Notes: generated by a model not told the origin, from the letters alone. A DNA stretch of 64,000 bases from Diaporthe sp. PMI_573 (GCA_021399435.1 JAJTUP010000002.1:2666001-2730000); one strand, 5' to 3'; positions 44,001 to 56,028 are shown, counted from the stretch's first letter. A program made the numbers and translations.

Positions 44001-44242
44001 CTGTTGAGGGTTGGGCGTGCAGGAGTTCTGAATATGAGAGCCAGTATTAGTCATTCTGCTTCGTCCAATGCACTATGAGGAGTCGCATACTGATAAAGCC
44101 GGCCTACCACTCTTCCAACGGGAAGGGGTCCCGGAGCGCCTCTCTGTGATCCTGAGGCGTTGTTTGCAGGCTGTCCGCTTGGATGGCTTCTTTGGGATCC
44201 ACCGGCACCTCTTCCGGATGCTGCACCACTCCTTTGCGACAT
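41093..44242 (-). CDS. Argonaute (QDE-2-type, RNA silencing)
   Basis: RNA-guided slicer of the fungal RNAi pathway. Five exons, 44091-44242, 43030-44027, 42718-42968, 41541-42654 and 41093-41472, give 964 aa. N-terminal RG/SQ-rich tail (SGRGAGGSQRSHPSGQ). N and linker domains start with GTRGEKGIIWTNYF. PAZ region around VTVSEFFNR and LPVVNVGSKADPVYLPPEVCEV. MID around RLIYIILPVKHTALYNRIKQ. PIWI with IVGIDVTHPSP (D679), LVYRDGVSEGQY (D755) and KPVHYFVVHDE (H852), so the catalytic Asp-Asp-His is intact. Exon 4/5 splicing rebuilds DFWLQAHAAIQG. Acidic tail before the final RMYYI. The exon 2/3 acceptor is uncertain (TTCAAG at 42969 or GAGAG at 42975). Intron 42655-42717 is 63 nt and stop-free. 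QDE-2 versus SMS-2 clade is not resolved. Confidence 0.93.
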
Positions 44243-45505
44243 GGTGCCGTCGGGGTTCCGTACTCTTGTAGCGCTGATATTTGGAATACTGATCGTCAAT
44301 GCAGCTTGATCACGGTATAATATGGTGAGAAGAGGTATCTGATGGACGAGTAGAATGATGAGAGTGTTCAATGTTTGGAAGAGATGTGAACGGGGGTCAG
44401 AAGGTCTCTGCTGGTTACGTGGCCAGTAAAACAGGTAGGATACTTGCTGGCTCTCCCGGGGCATCAGTTTTGTGCTTCTCGCGGAAGGAGCCTCCAATGA
44501 GAAGCCTGGGGCTTTCAAGGTTGAAAAGGACGAGGAAGGGGCGTTGGAAGGGGCGTCAAAGCTTGGGCCAGCAGCACTCGAGGATCAGGCCAAAACTTAT
44601 CAAGGAAGATGAACAGTCGAACAGAATGACTTACAGTGCAATTTTCAGGACTGAACACTCGGTTTCTCGTAGTAATCTGTGCGGCGAAGTGGTATCGAAG
44701 CACAGGTGGCTTGCAGACGTAATTCTGAAAGCCCAGGAGCTCCTGGAAGGCTATGATGGTAGTCCGAGAACCTGTGATGTATTAGGAGCAAATTTGCAGT
44801 CGATCCGAGTGTAATAGAGTAGGTATTGAGTGTTCTGAACGGGTTTCTAGGTCGGTTTTGTAGTGAGGTGGTGGCGGAAACCAGGGAAGATGAGCGAGGT
44901 TGGCCCGGGACAGTAGGTAGACCTAGGTACCTAGTTATCCGGGGAAGCTACCTACCTAGGTACCTAGGTACTTATGTGCTTAAGTACCCAGGGGTAAGAA
45001 AAGAAGGGCCGAGTGTTGGAACATGCAAAGGGAATGCTTTTTGGGTGGCAAGAGAAAGTAAAAGGTGGCGTAAAACAGGCAGTGAGAGGCAGGAGCAGGC
45101 CCATGTCTGGGCATGAGAAATGTTGGCAGGGTCCCTTTCGACCAGGTGCTGTAATTCAACCGTCCGGTTCAGATGCAGTTTGTGATATGCCTGGCTACCT
45201 AGATCAAAACTTTAGGTCGGGTGGCAGTCCCAGAAGTAAGGTAGCTTGCCCAGGTGTGGATGTGATACATATACCTAGGTATTTGGATTTGAAATGCGGC
45301 GAGTCTGTAGCAGGTATGTCCAGCCTCACTAGTGTCCGGTACGTTGTATGAATTCAACACCATGCGCCTACTCAAATTTGTGTGACATTTTCTTTTAATT
45401 TGACCTGCTAACTCAATGATTAAACCACATGGATAAAAAACCGTGGTTTCTGTCCTTGCCTTTGACCATTTGCTACAACTGTGAGTCCGGCAAAACATGC
45501 CATCA
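44243..45505. other. Intergenic with TACCTAGGTA palindrome cluster
   Basis: Lies between the Argonaute start and the 3' end of the transporter gene. ACCTAGGTACCTAG and two overlapping TACCTAGGTA palindromes lie at 44921-44970, with another at 45272-45281. ORFs across it are low-complexity. Confidence 0.5.
44921..44970. repeat. Cluster of TACCTAGGTA palindromes
   Basis: ACCTAGGTACCTAG at 44921-44934, then TACCTAGGTACCTAGGTA at 44953-44970, which is two overlapping 10-bp palindromes. Single copies occur at 32948-32957, 45272-45281 and 53896-53905, all non-coding. Confidence 0.75.
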
Positions 45506-46685
45506 TTAAACCTCTTCATGGCGGACATGAGCAGGCCCGGGCTTGCTCCTGGGCTTGACCAGGCGACTCAGATCGCCGACTGGCAACTGGAACGGAAAAT
45601 CGACAGATTCGAGAACGATGGCGAAGAGTATCCACCAGCCGGCCGCGCAGCAGACGAAAGCACATGCTCCACTAGCCTGGAAGTCGTCAGCTTCCTCGCA
45701 TTTTCTGGGCCAAATAGCCACACCGTGTGACCCGAAGCGAACGTACAATAACAAAATCATTAGCCGTCGAGGCGTTCCCTGTAAAGTCCTCGGCGAGCAG
45801 CCAGTACGCCACGGCCAACAAGGCGAAGGTAAGCACCAGCGTCAGGAAGATGATCACGAAGCACAGGTTCGTTCGAAATGCGCAGACGAAGAAGATGAAC
45901 GACACGACTCCCATAAAGACGAGGAAGAAGCCTACGGGAACACAGAAATGCGTCAACAAATTTCACTCCGACGACTTTGATAGGGGGATAGGAGGCAACG
46001 ATCCAAACTGATGATGATAACAGAGGAGGCTTACCGAATCCAGCGTTGAACGCCTGCGTGGTCAGACCAACGGCCGCATCCTGTCCTGCTGGAGCAAATG
46101 AAGAGAAAGCGGCGAAAGATGGATTGAGTGTGCCACCGAGGGACAAGAAGAAAGCACCAAATGTACAGAACACGACGGATGGGAAGGTGTTTCCGAGCAC
46201 GAACTCGAGGAGCCCGGTGGTGAATTGAAGTAAGCCCCCGAAGAAGAAGAACTGTGGACTGGGGGAAGTCAATATTGCCAACCAGGACATGCAGTTCCGG
46301 GGTCAACAAGGACTCACATTCCGTTCGAGCCACTGCTAGAGGCGCCCCGCCATTGCATCAGGTCACACGACAGGGGCGTCAAGGCAAGCAAGAATCCTAC
46401 GAGACCACTATTATGAATTTGGTATCAGCCGTGCTCAAGATACCAGAAGAGGAGAAGTCTTTGATCCATAACCAGGAGAACCCACATAGGAGTCGGGTTA
46501 CCAAAAGTTTTCCTTAATTGGCCGCTAACATCCGTCTTAGGGGCAAGATAAAGCTTCTCAAATAGCTCCGCCGATATAGAGACGGCTCCAGTCGTTCTAG
46601 CCTCTTGCAAGGTAGCGCCTATATCATCGTGATAATCGAACCGAGACTCTTGGATATCAGGCTTCGAAATTTTGCGACTGGGCAT
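45506..46685 (-). CDS. GPR1/FUN34/YaaH (SatP) acetate transporter family protein
   Basis: Plasma-membrane transporter family for acetate/ammonia. Five exons, 46486-46685, 46318-46407, 46035-46258, 45747-45931 and 45506-45676, all phase-consistent, give 289 aa. After a ~60-residue cytoplasmic start, FGNPTPI/GLVGFLLAL forms the family's NPxPxGL signature at the first helix, interrupted by intron 1. Then LMQWRGASSSGSNG/I, FFFFGGLLQFTTGLLEFVLG, SVVFCTFGAFFLSLGG, AAVGLTTQAFNAGFG/FFLVFMGVVSFIFFVC, LVLTFALLAVAYWLLA and the last helix CCAAGWWILFAIVL, followed by DFPFQLPVGDLS. Six membrane helices in all. Substrate is from family knowledge. Confidence 0.88.
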
Positions 46686-48026
46686 AGTTGCGCGAGTAGG
46701 GAATAAGGCGTGACTTGGGTGTACTGTGAAAGATTTTCATGCAAATTACCAGCTGTGGTCCGTTGTGGGTTCATCAGGAAAGCTCAAACATATTCCAGAG
46801 TTCCAACCACTCTATATGAGGAGGCCCAGCAGCTCGGGATTCGGAAACCTCCAGCCCTGAGACCACCACCTTACCTCGTGTCAATTGCGGTCGGGTGTCA
46901 TCGCACCTAGACGATCTATGGCTCCTCCAACCCACATTGAGTTCAACAAGAAGCGAAATCAGCATGGGCAGGTCTGCCCGGAGACATTGATTGGTCACTG
47001 AACAGCGGGGACCCGCGAAACTGAATGCTCCGCGAGTCCGGTAAGCATCCTGTCCCCTTGCACCGGCTGGCTTCTGGGCCTTAGCATAGTCAAGTAGACT
47101 AGGGTAACTCTAACTACCGAATGAGCCCCCTCCTGAAACCACTCTCAACGTCTGCCAGTCGATTGAGGTCGAGAGCACAGAATGCGGGGATCGTTCTTGG
47201 TGGCTGGTTCCGAGCGGCGTCAGCTTACTGCCAACAGGAACAGCTTGAGCCACGGAGTTTCGATGCAGCTCCTCATGAACATGTATCAACGTTCCGACTG
47301 CCATCGAACACAAAATAGCCAGTTGAAGGCTTCCTGTCATGTGTCTTCATCCTTAGAGCCGGTCGGTACCACAAGTCCTGAGATGTCAGAATGCTCCAGT
47401 TTAGGGACACTGACCAAATCATGACTCCGGCAGCTGCATCTAGAGCATAACTGACAAGGTGTTGCCAAGGCTTAGGTCCAGGGTCAGAATCTGGGGTACG
47501 TTCGTCCCACGCAGGGTTAGCCCTCGGAGACATGGGCAGTGAGGATCGGCCAGGCGGATAGATCTGTGTGCTTTATCAGTCGTACGACGGCTGCGGGCAA
47601 TAGCTTCGTCCACTGTTACTATATAAGTGAACTCTTCGGGGCTAGGCAATCTGCGGATCCGCAGGTCTAATTTCCGCCTGGAGCCCTCAAGGCCAACTTC
47701 CGGGTCGCCGTGCATATTCGGAACAAGGGCTGAACATCCCTTCACTCACAGGACTCGTCCTTAGGTACCCACGGCACATAAGATGATGAACCAAGATCCA
47801 GACTAACAAGTTCAGAGCGAGTGCTAACATTGCTGTATTCAAATATTGAAATATAACAAGCAACAAAAGAATAAGAAGAAGAAAGAGAAAAAAAACCACA
47901 GGCTATCTAAACATGATCTTAAGACAACACATTATTAGTATAAATCTAGGCAGGGTATCAGAGGCGAGCCAAGCTTCTCATGCAGTGTGCAGCCCCGGAA
48001 CGCCATTAAAACAAACAGCATCCTCC
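46686..48026. other. Intergenic, no gene firmly supported
   Basis: Minus-strand ORFs at 47273-47533 (ALDAAAGVMIWSVSLNWSIL, possibly one membrane helix) and 47440-47745 overlap in different frames, lack a recognisable family and cannot be joined convincingly. An A/G-rich stretch lies at 47868-47896. Confidence 0.4.
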
Positions 48027-49188
48027 CTACAGCCTATCATTCACCTGAATCAATCCAGGCGCAGCCAAGGTGGCCGTGACAACATCACCAGGCGTTGAGA
48101 AGTCCGCCTTTGTTGTCAGAGCGGACACAGAGAGGCCCTGCATGACATTTGCCGAGAAAGGGAACAGTGCCTCAAACTTGACCTTCTTGCCATCCCAGGA
48201 GACGTTCGTCACTGGCTGGCTGACAGGCAGGTTCTGTCCCGTCAGGTATGTGACATACAACCCATCACCTTGTCCACCGATATACCTCTCAGCACCCTCC
48301 GTACCGGCCAGATCCGCCTCAAATGTGAGCGACTGGTCCTTTGCCTCAACGTCCAGGCCACCCGAGCCACTAAGCACACTCAGGGGCGGGAAAACGGGGA
48401 TGTCGATCTGGCTCACGTCGAACGGACAGCTGTCCACGAAGCCCTGCAGTGCGCTGAAGGCGAACGCCGCGACGGAGGTGGTGAGGAAGGGCTTCTCGCT
48501 CGGCTTGAGGCCCAGGAAGGTCCTGTACCAGCCGTTCTGCTCGCCCTCCTGGCCTATCACCGACGCCACGCCGCGCACGGGGCCGGCGTCGCCGTTGGCG
48601 GCCAGCAGCTGCGAGGCGTCCTGCAGAGTGCCGAGCACGAAGGCGGTGAATGTCTCGGCGAGGGCGATGGCCGAGTTCAGGTCCGAGGTGGGAAACTTGT
48701 AGGAGCACGGCGGAGGGGCAAAGGCACCGAAGTTGGTTAGGACATTTTGGGCGTTGATGGCGTGCAGCTCTTCTTGCTATATGGCGGGTTAGCATTATGG
48801 CCCAAGCACTAAGGGAGGCAAGATGGCATACAGCTTTGACATTCTCCAATATTGAGAGCAGCTCGACTCTCTTCTTGTTGTCGCTCAACTCAAACCCAGG
48901 GACCTTGTTGGTGATGTTCTCGATGAGCGATGAGAAGAAGGCCACTTCGAAGTTCTCGTTGAAGGCAATGAGTTGGAAGGCAGTCAAACTGCTCGGGGCA
49001 AGCTTTGGTGGAGGAGGAGCGTTGGATAGCTGGCCACCTGCCTTTTGCTGGATGGTCGTCAGTTGTTCCGGGCTTGGGTTGGGAAAGCCATCGCCAGCAG
49101 GAATACTGTAGGATCGAGGAATGGCCGGTAAAGCACTGGTCACTCCTGCCAAAGCGACGAGAGAATGCAGAATTGAAGTGAGATACAT
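48027..49188 (-). CDS. lsdA: LsdA-like late sexual development protein (ferritin-like fold)
   Basis: Secreted fungal protein of the LsdA/Rds1 ferritin-like group; the Aspergillus gene is expressed late in sexual development (literature knowledge). Two exons, 48832-49188 and 48027-48776 (55-nt intron, GTATGC donor, ATATAG acceptor), give 368 aa. Residues 1-20 are a signal peptide (MYLTSILHSLVALAGVTSA). A four-helix region includes TAFQLIAFNENFEVAFFSSL and, across the junction, ILENVKA/QEELHAINAQNVL, then ALAETFTAFVLGTLQDASQ and the EGEQNGWYRTFLGL block. The last ~150 residues are beta-rich (DLAGTEGAERYIGGQGDGL, NVSWDGKKVKFEALFPFS). No enzyme activity is established for the family. Confidence 0.88.
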
Positions 49189-50962
49189 CTTGGAGATCCG
49201 ATTTCCTTGAGTGGTAGGAGCAATGGAGATTGAGTAATGTTCTGTGGAACAGGAATGTATGTATTGATGTCTTGGCTGAACAAGTCTATCAAGAGAGGCC
49301 ATGGGCCAGCTTTTATTTACGAAGTTGACTCTCACCACGCCATATTATCGTGCTTCGCTTGGTCTGTTGACCGTAACCCGTGTAGTGTTGGTTCAACTCT
49401 GCGCCGGTCGAATGTGCTGAGATTGTGGCTCATGGGCACGGAAGCCCGGAAGCAGACCAGGCCTTTCAAATTAAACACAAGCTTTCTGAAAGGAAGAATG
49501 ACTACCCGTGCTCGCTCCCGGCGGCTGGGGCCCGCGCCAACAGCCGGCTGACAGGGGGCGGAGCAAGCACCACCCACCTAATTGCGGCTGTGTACGGCCG
49601 CTTGAGAGCTGTTATTAGACTGCTAGCGCGCCAGCCGTCCAACTGATAGGTACAATTAGGCGCGGGTGAGCATCTCGGAACGGTTTACTACCGGATGGCT
49701 TGGTGGTCCAGTCGCTGGATGACCCGCTAACGTGTCTAAATCGGGTCCTCCAGTATGACACTTCCTAGGCCGCTAGAGATTTGCAGCATGCACATGCATG
49801 GATCCGTCATTACCTGTTTCCCTTGTTTGTTTTCTCATTTGTTTTCCCTAGGTCTTTGAGTGTATGAAGAATGGCACTAAGAAAGAACCTCACTCAACAA
49901 ACTTGTAGGATTTCGTCCGATGCAGGCCGGCTTGGATCCGAAGGCAAGATGATGACTGACAGCTGACCAGGTTTGCATAGCTGACATATTGGATCCCTGC
50001 AGCCCATAGCACTACCGTTGTCCAACTTGATTACCACAGTACCTCGATACGCAAGTACCCGGCCTTAGTTTCTTTTCTCCCGGACCGCCTCTTCCAACTT
50101 TAGAACCGCAGTCCTATGATGCCAGCTACCTTCGGATTTTTCATCAATTGAATATATGTGCTGTAACTGGGACACGTCTCAGAAGTCAGTGATGTTGCCC
50201 AAGTGATACAAGATTCCCGCATTTATGTGCTCAAGCTTTCGTTCCTCATGTCAAGTTGCCTTGTTCTGCATGGCAACAGACGCATTGGTCAAGGGTATCC
50301 GCAAACGGAATCCAATCACTTTCACAGAAACCATTCCCACACAAGGAATGTTCTAGGGTTGGGTGGGCCCAGCCAAGAGTGCCCTCCTAACGTCTCGAGG
50401 TCTCATTAGTAAGGAAAAACAGCAGAATGCTGGCAGCTGGCAAAATCACATCTGAAAGACGCATGTTTCCTGATTTGGTTGCCAGGGTGCTTGCTTTTAC
50501 TGACCATCAGCTTAGTATCTCTACGTTAGATGTCACCACCAAATTCAGCAAGAACTCCTCTGACCCTCGTCCAAGCTATGGCCAGATGCAGTGCCCTGGG
50601 CTCCCTGGTATGGGGGACAAAACTCCTTTCGGAGCAGCATGGGTGATTGGCTGCCCAATGGCCGGTATCCCCACGACAAGACTCCCAGGAATTGTGCACA
50701 ATTAGGCAAGGGTGACCAAACAGCCAAGATTTGGAGCTGCATTGAAGCCAGCCAGCATAGAGTGGGTATAGAGAACGGCAGTATGGAGAATGAGAGGATT
50801 AAAGGCCTCCCGATTAAGTTGATAGTTTATTCTTGCTTTAAAACAAAAGCCATCTTTCGACGCCTGCGCTTGTTCTGACCATACTCCATGCTTCATGTTC
50901 TACGTGTAAATGCGCCATGAAAGTTTCCCAGAATAACTACATAAGGTCTGCAAGCCTCCGCC
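49189..50962. other. Intergenic, no gene seen
   Basis: Promoter side of lsdA and 3' side of the monooxygenase gene. Short ORFs only; no repeat stands out. Confidence 0.45.
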
Positions 50963-52660
50963 TCACTGCGTCTCCAGGCCATTGTCGTCATTTAAGAACC
51001 AAGGCATCTTCTGTGAGTCATACTTGTGTAAACCTGGCACGGACAGCCTCCGTAGCAGATCCTTGGTCGCCTCCCGGATCGCTTCCTCGATGTCGAAGTT
51101 CCAGATATGGTTCAGCCGGTCGTTCAGCTCCTTCTCCATCTTGTCAACATCTTTGCCAACGTCCTTGGTCAGGTATTCTGCGAGGTTCCCCGCCCGTCGG
51201 CTGCTTTGCACATGCCATTGTGACCGCTCGCGCCTGTTGGAGTCATACGCTGCGAAGGCCTTCTCGAGCATCTCGGGCCCCTTGATTTCGGGCATCGATA
51301 GGAGCGACGCTAAAACCGCACAGTCCTCGATGCAGAGACTCGCCCCAGCCTCATGATGTGGACTCGAGCCGTGTGCTGATTCGCCGAGCAGGCATATTCT
51401 GTCTTTGAAATAGGAGGAGAGGGTGTAGTCGCCAAGGTCGAAGATTGCCCACTGTTCCTGGTGTCAGCCGTGGGGACTCACCCGCCCTTTCCAAGGAGAG
51501 CGTTATAAGTTGACTTGGCTCACCTTTTCGAAGTCCCCTACTGCAAGCTTGATGATATGCTTGACATTTGGACCAAACGCACGGAAATCGTCCAGAGCTT
51601 CGGCTTTTGTTGTAGGCAGGCATTGTGTCTTGTCGCTCGGCCACCCTCCACGGTCGTTTGTCACATAAGCCAGGAAGGTCATGTTCTGGCCCTGGTCCAC
51701 AGGGAACGTCATACAGTGTCGGTTCTTCCCCAGCTGCAGATCCTTGTTTAGTCCTTGTCTTCGATACAGGTGGGGGGGGGGCGGGGGCTGTCCGTCCACG
51801 CACCCAGCATGTTGCGTTCATCGCCTTCTCCGCACCCAGTGCCATTGACGCTTGTGGCATGGGGACGAGGCCGCGGTAGGCGTACTTGTGGGTATACGAT
51901 GCCATTGCGGCAGGGTGATCTTCGCCAACCATGATGGCTCTTGTTCGAGATCTGACACCGTCACAGCCAATGATCGCGTCTGCTTCTGCCACGGACCCGT
52001 CTGTGAATTTCATGAGCACTGTGAAGCGCTGATCAGCATTATCCATTCCACATTCGAAGGGACGTGAAAGTGGTGGAATGGTGATCTTTGTTCCGAGTAC
52101 TGAGGACTAGTGAACATTTTCCATACAAGACGGAGAGTCTTTCCACGCTGCACAGGATCATGACCATACCCAACGTCTTGCTTACTTTTGCCAGACCCAA
52201 TCCTATCGTCCAATACATGCTTCAGCTCCTTACCGAACCTCACCGTGTCTCTCGGTAGAAGCCTCACCAGCTCGTCCAGGAATCGTGCACAGGGCACGAC
52301 ACTATGGCCAACATTCCCAGCGCCGACAATGGAAAAGAGAGGATCGAGATGGGTTGCCGGCTGGGGCGACATGCCGTCCACATAATCACTCCACACATTT
52401 CTTTTCGAGGCGGACTGGTTGCGGGTCACAACGAGGTTGAAGGCGCCCAGAACGCAGCGGTCGATCTTCTCCATGGCGCGCAAGGCATTGCGGCTGATTG
52501 GTACTGCCCCGCGGATCTCAGTCAGCTCTGAGGCAGCCTCGTAGACGGTGTAGCTGAGTCCCCGCTTGTACAAGGCTATCGCGAGGGTAATTCCTGATAT
52601 GCCGCCGCCGATGATAGCGAGGTCCAAGGGCCTCGGGGATTGAGGCGCAGCGGCGGCCAT
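50963..52660 (-). CDS. FAD-dependent aromatic-ring monooxygenase (salicylate-hydroxylase-like)
   Basis: NAD(P)H- and FAD-dependent hydroxylase, probably acting on a small aromatic compound. Four exons, 52186-52660, 51804-52018, 51524-51733 and 50963-51451, give 462 aa. The FAD dinucleotide motif is LAIIGGGISGITLAIAL (GxGxxG near 18-23). The DG motif is IIGCDGVRSRTRAIM. The FAD ribityl motif reads RICLLGESAHGSSPHHEAGASLCIEDCAVL (about 319-348), with Glu324 where the family usually has Asp. ATG 52660 (ACCATGGCC) has the best context; an upstream ATG at 52687 is in frame. Intron 1 is long for this window (167 nt) and its acceptor (TTCACAG) was chosen by frame, so the residues around it are the least certain. 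Confidence 0.85.
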
Positions 52661-54420
52661 GGTCTTGGATTGGGTGCCTCGTGGCATGCACTGGCACTGA
52701 GGCGCTTGGTTGGTTAGATGGTCTTCCACATGTGCTTATTGGGAGCTGCTCATGCCGGGCGCTGGGGGGGGGTGGTGCTGTCTCGCTGGAGGTTGTGCAA
52801 TTCGTGGGGTCCGAAGATGCCCGTTGAACGATGGCTCGATTACGATGGTGGGCTTTCAAGCACAGCTTTCTAAGAGGCGGTTTATCCCTTGCTTGCACCC
52901 CCTTGATATTTATTGCCCCCATCGTGCACGCACTGATCTGTAGCCAAGTGACATGGACAATGCTTCCACGCCTCCGTCAACACGCAAAGTGCTCGGCACC
53001 AGACAGACAGACAGTGCAGGCCGTACCTGACGGTGACGTCATCAGATTGTAGAGGTGGCTCCACGTGCAGATGGGCGGGAAGCGAAGCCTGACATGCAGG
53101 GCGTTCATCCACGATGAGATGGGCTAAGTCAAGATCCGTGTCACTATTAGCCCATGTGCCGAATCTTTGATTCTCACTACAGACGACCTACGTATCTCCC
53201 AAAATTCCATACGTCCACATGCGGATTTGGTGACGACATTCCTTGCGGTTTGCATCTAGAATAATCCAGTGCCGAATTCTTGCCCCGCCTGCACCCAGAT
53301 GCCCTAACCCTGCTGGTCCCCTACATGTACCTCTGTATCTGTGCATTATCGACGCCCCTTGTACGGTGCAATCTCTCACAGCCAGCTCTCACAGCCAGCT
53401 CTCACAGCCAGCAGCTAAGCCCATGGGAGTACCTGTCTGTCCTTTGTCAATTCAATTGTGCACTTCATACTCTGTCGAGTTACAGGTCTGTAACACAATC
53501 CAGTTCCAAGTCCATGGTCCCCTGGTGTTTCGAGTCAACTCGACTTTGTCATTTCAAGAACAACGTGTGCTTGATCTGGGCTGTTCCAAAGCATTGTCCG
53601 AATTACAAGCCTTCCAGTTTGAGAATCATTGGGTAACTAGCTGGGGTCTGTGCTTGAAATAGTGTAGAGCTCCGAACATACGTCTAATTAGCTGACCAGT
53701 CACGTAACTTCTTACACTAGGGAGATCTTCTCAATGCCGCCCCCAATGACTGGGCATCAGGTGCCTTTGTTGTTTGCACTGTTGACCTGCCTATTGTAAA
53801 CAAGTTCAAAAGTCGAGGCTAGGTTCACATTGTTCCGTTTACTGTCTCCTTTTCTCCCCAGCATTTTGAAGACATTCGGAATCTGCAAGTATAGCTACCT
53901 AGGTATGCTATGCTTAACATTTCATTGTGAATCAATCAATGCCATGGTGCAGAAGTGGCTGGGAAGCCTCTAGCTCCCGGCATTGGAAACCTTGCAACTC
54001 GAATGGCGGTATGCTCAAGACTCTAGGCAGAACTCAGCAGCCCAAAATGCTTCATCTCGGACCTTTGATTGTTGCAACCAGATTCCTTCATTCTTTGAAC
54101 TAAATAAGTGATTTGAGACGGTACAGATTAGTATGCTGCTAAAGTTCAAGTGGCATGTCTACGGCCACAAGGCTCAGGCCGCCCGATGCCCTTCCACGCC
54201 AGACTTGCACCCAAGGCATCAACTCAAAAGTGAATTGATAGTTTTAAATTGGGTACTAAATTTCCATTTCATTCTTTCGTCTCGTGTCACCATCTCCAGA
54301 TCCCTTTCTCAAACAACACAGCCCTTGCCAAATAGCATTGTCCCGCATTCTACCACGTCATTGAGAAGTCAATCACTCTCTCCTCAATCCTTCCCTGCAG
54401 TTCAATTCATACAAACTAGC
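52661..54420. other. Intergenic with a 13-bp tandem repeat
   Basis: Promoter side of the monooxygenase gene. Holds the 13-bp repeat (53373-53411), a TACCTAGGTA palindrome (53896-53905) and a long AT/CT-rich leader before the next gene. The plus-strand ORFs across the 13-bp repeat have no domain. Confidence 0.45.
53373..53411 (+). repeat. 13-bp tandem repeat, three exact copies
   Basis: CTCTCACAGCCAG repeated three times without a mismatch (39 bp), in non-coding DNA. Exact identity suggests a recent expansion. Confidence 0.9.
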
Positions 54421-54996
54421 ATGGACAACCACAACCCACCACAGCAACAGGCTGGGGACAACCCTCCACAGCAACAGGCTGAGGATGACAGCCCAAGTAC
54501 CGCACTCCAAAGAGAAGCCGAAGAGTGCCTCTCCCAAATGCGTCGGACGGTCAGATGTCTCGACAACTTTTGCAACGACATGCTGGCCGCAGTCAATGAA
54601 CTGAGCCAATTCGACGTCAGACGATGGCTTTATGTGACCCACACATGCGATAGCATCAAAGACCTCATGGTAACGGTGAAACAACAATCAGAGGTCTTCA
54701 TCGACCGCGAGCAAGACCGACCCGGTCGCACACGACAACGCATCCAGAGCATGATGGAGCAGCTCCAGGTCTTTCGCAACCACCGTAACAGAATCGCGGA
54801 TTTGTGGCTGAGGCAAATGATGTTGAACAGTCTAGGGCCCCGGGAACTGGAGCGGGAATTGGTCAGACACATGTCTCTGCTTCGAAACGATGTGCAGCGG
54901 CTTCTTGACATGGCAAACGGCGGGCTTCAAGTCGGCGATGATCAGGCTGCTGGAGACGACTCGGTGCCATCACAATCGGAATCACATCAAGGCTAG
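54421..54996 (+). CDS. Small helical hypothetical protein
   Basis: Intronless 191-aa ORF starting MDNHNPPQQQAGDN; ATG context (CTAGCATGG) is fair. Residues 5-24 hold a short repeat, NPPQQQAGD / NPPQQQAED. Residues about 30-170 are predicted helical by eye, with heptad-like leucines and charged residues (ALQREAEECLSQMRRTVRCL, RQRIQSMMEQLQVFRNHRNRIADLW, ELERELVRHMSLLRNDVQRLLDM), consistent with a coiled-coil bundle. The acidic tail ends QSESHQG. The frame is open upstream to 54133, where sequence looks like a 5' UTR. No family recognised; composition argues for coding. Confidence 0.55.
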   Translation: MDNHNPPQQQAGDNPPQQQAEDDSPSTALQREAEECLSQMRRTVRCLDNFCNDMLAAVNELSQFDVRRWLYVTHTCDSIKDLMVTVKQQSEVFIDREQDRPGRTRQRIQSMMEQLQVFRNHRNRIADLWLRQMMLNSLGPRELERELVRHMSLLRNDVQRLLDMANGGLQVGDDQAAGDDSVPSQSESHQG

Positions 54997-56028
54997 GACT
55001 GGACACGGTCTCTGGCACCGATCAAGTGAGGGTGGATGGGCAAGGACAGTGTTGTTGGCAATGCAGACCCCGAGAGCAGTTCTGGATTGATTTCTTCCCA
55101 TTCAGCACTAGCATACAAAGCTGAATGTGCCAAAGTGCCTTCATGCGTCCCTGAAGCTGAGGTTGACTAGGAAGTCACAGCACAACTCAATCACATTAAT
55201 GTCAGCACCACAAAACATTACAGGCTATGTGAAACTTAGACATCTCTCCAACACTCGTTCAAGGCTTTGAAAGTACAGAGCATCAATGGCCGACAATAAT
55301 TGAGTAGGGGGGCCAGGAAGATTTGTGTCATGACTGGGTGTATCCAGTTTTCTTGCCAGCCATATTATCGCGCCCTTCTTCAGTGCTACATAGCAAACGG
55401 TCTGTAGCAACATCATATCCGTCAGCTGGTACGAAAAAGGAGGTTGCAAAATGCTTGTTAGCCGCGTCGCTACTTGCTTGAGTGGTTGCCTCACAGCAGA
55501 ACAGGATGACGGTGTACAGATGCCGCCTCTCCTGGCCAAATTATCGTCCAGCTTCTTTGGACAGCTTTGAGACAAGAAGTCCCGACTTCGTTGTCTATGG
55601 CCGCTAATGATCCGTCTGTCAACTGACGTGAGTCACCCTCTGGGGGAACCATGAGGGGCGGATCGCCTGCGTCAGCACAAAGCACTTGAGTCCGTCAGCA
55701 CTTAGTTAGATCAGACAAGGGTATAAATCACAGAGAGGAGATCTTGGCTTGGGCAGCAACGCCTCGGCGAACCTGTCGAAACGTCGTTTCAGAACTGCAA
55801 GTCCCTCTGCGCGGCCCGATCAGGCGCACGACAATCAGGGTCCAATCCAAGGCCGTGACCAAGTCGTCTTTCTAACGACCTTCCAAGAAGGTTTCAGCCA
55901 TTCCTAAATAGTAGTATCACTTCCGAAAGTCAGGTACCAATGACTGCAGCGATTACAACGCCTGACTTCGGCGATAGCGGCGGCTAGAGCGGCGGTTATG
56001 GCGGCTCAGGCGTTCATGCAGGCCGGGA

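Noticed and set aside
47273..47745. Two overlapping minus-strand ORFs with a possible membrane helix
   Set aside because: Different frames with no splice sites that join them, and no family resemblance.
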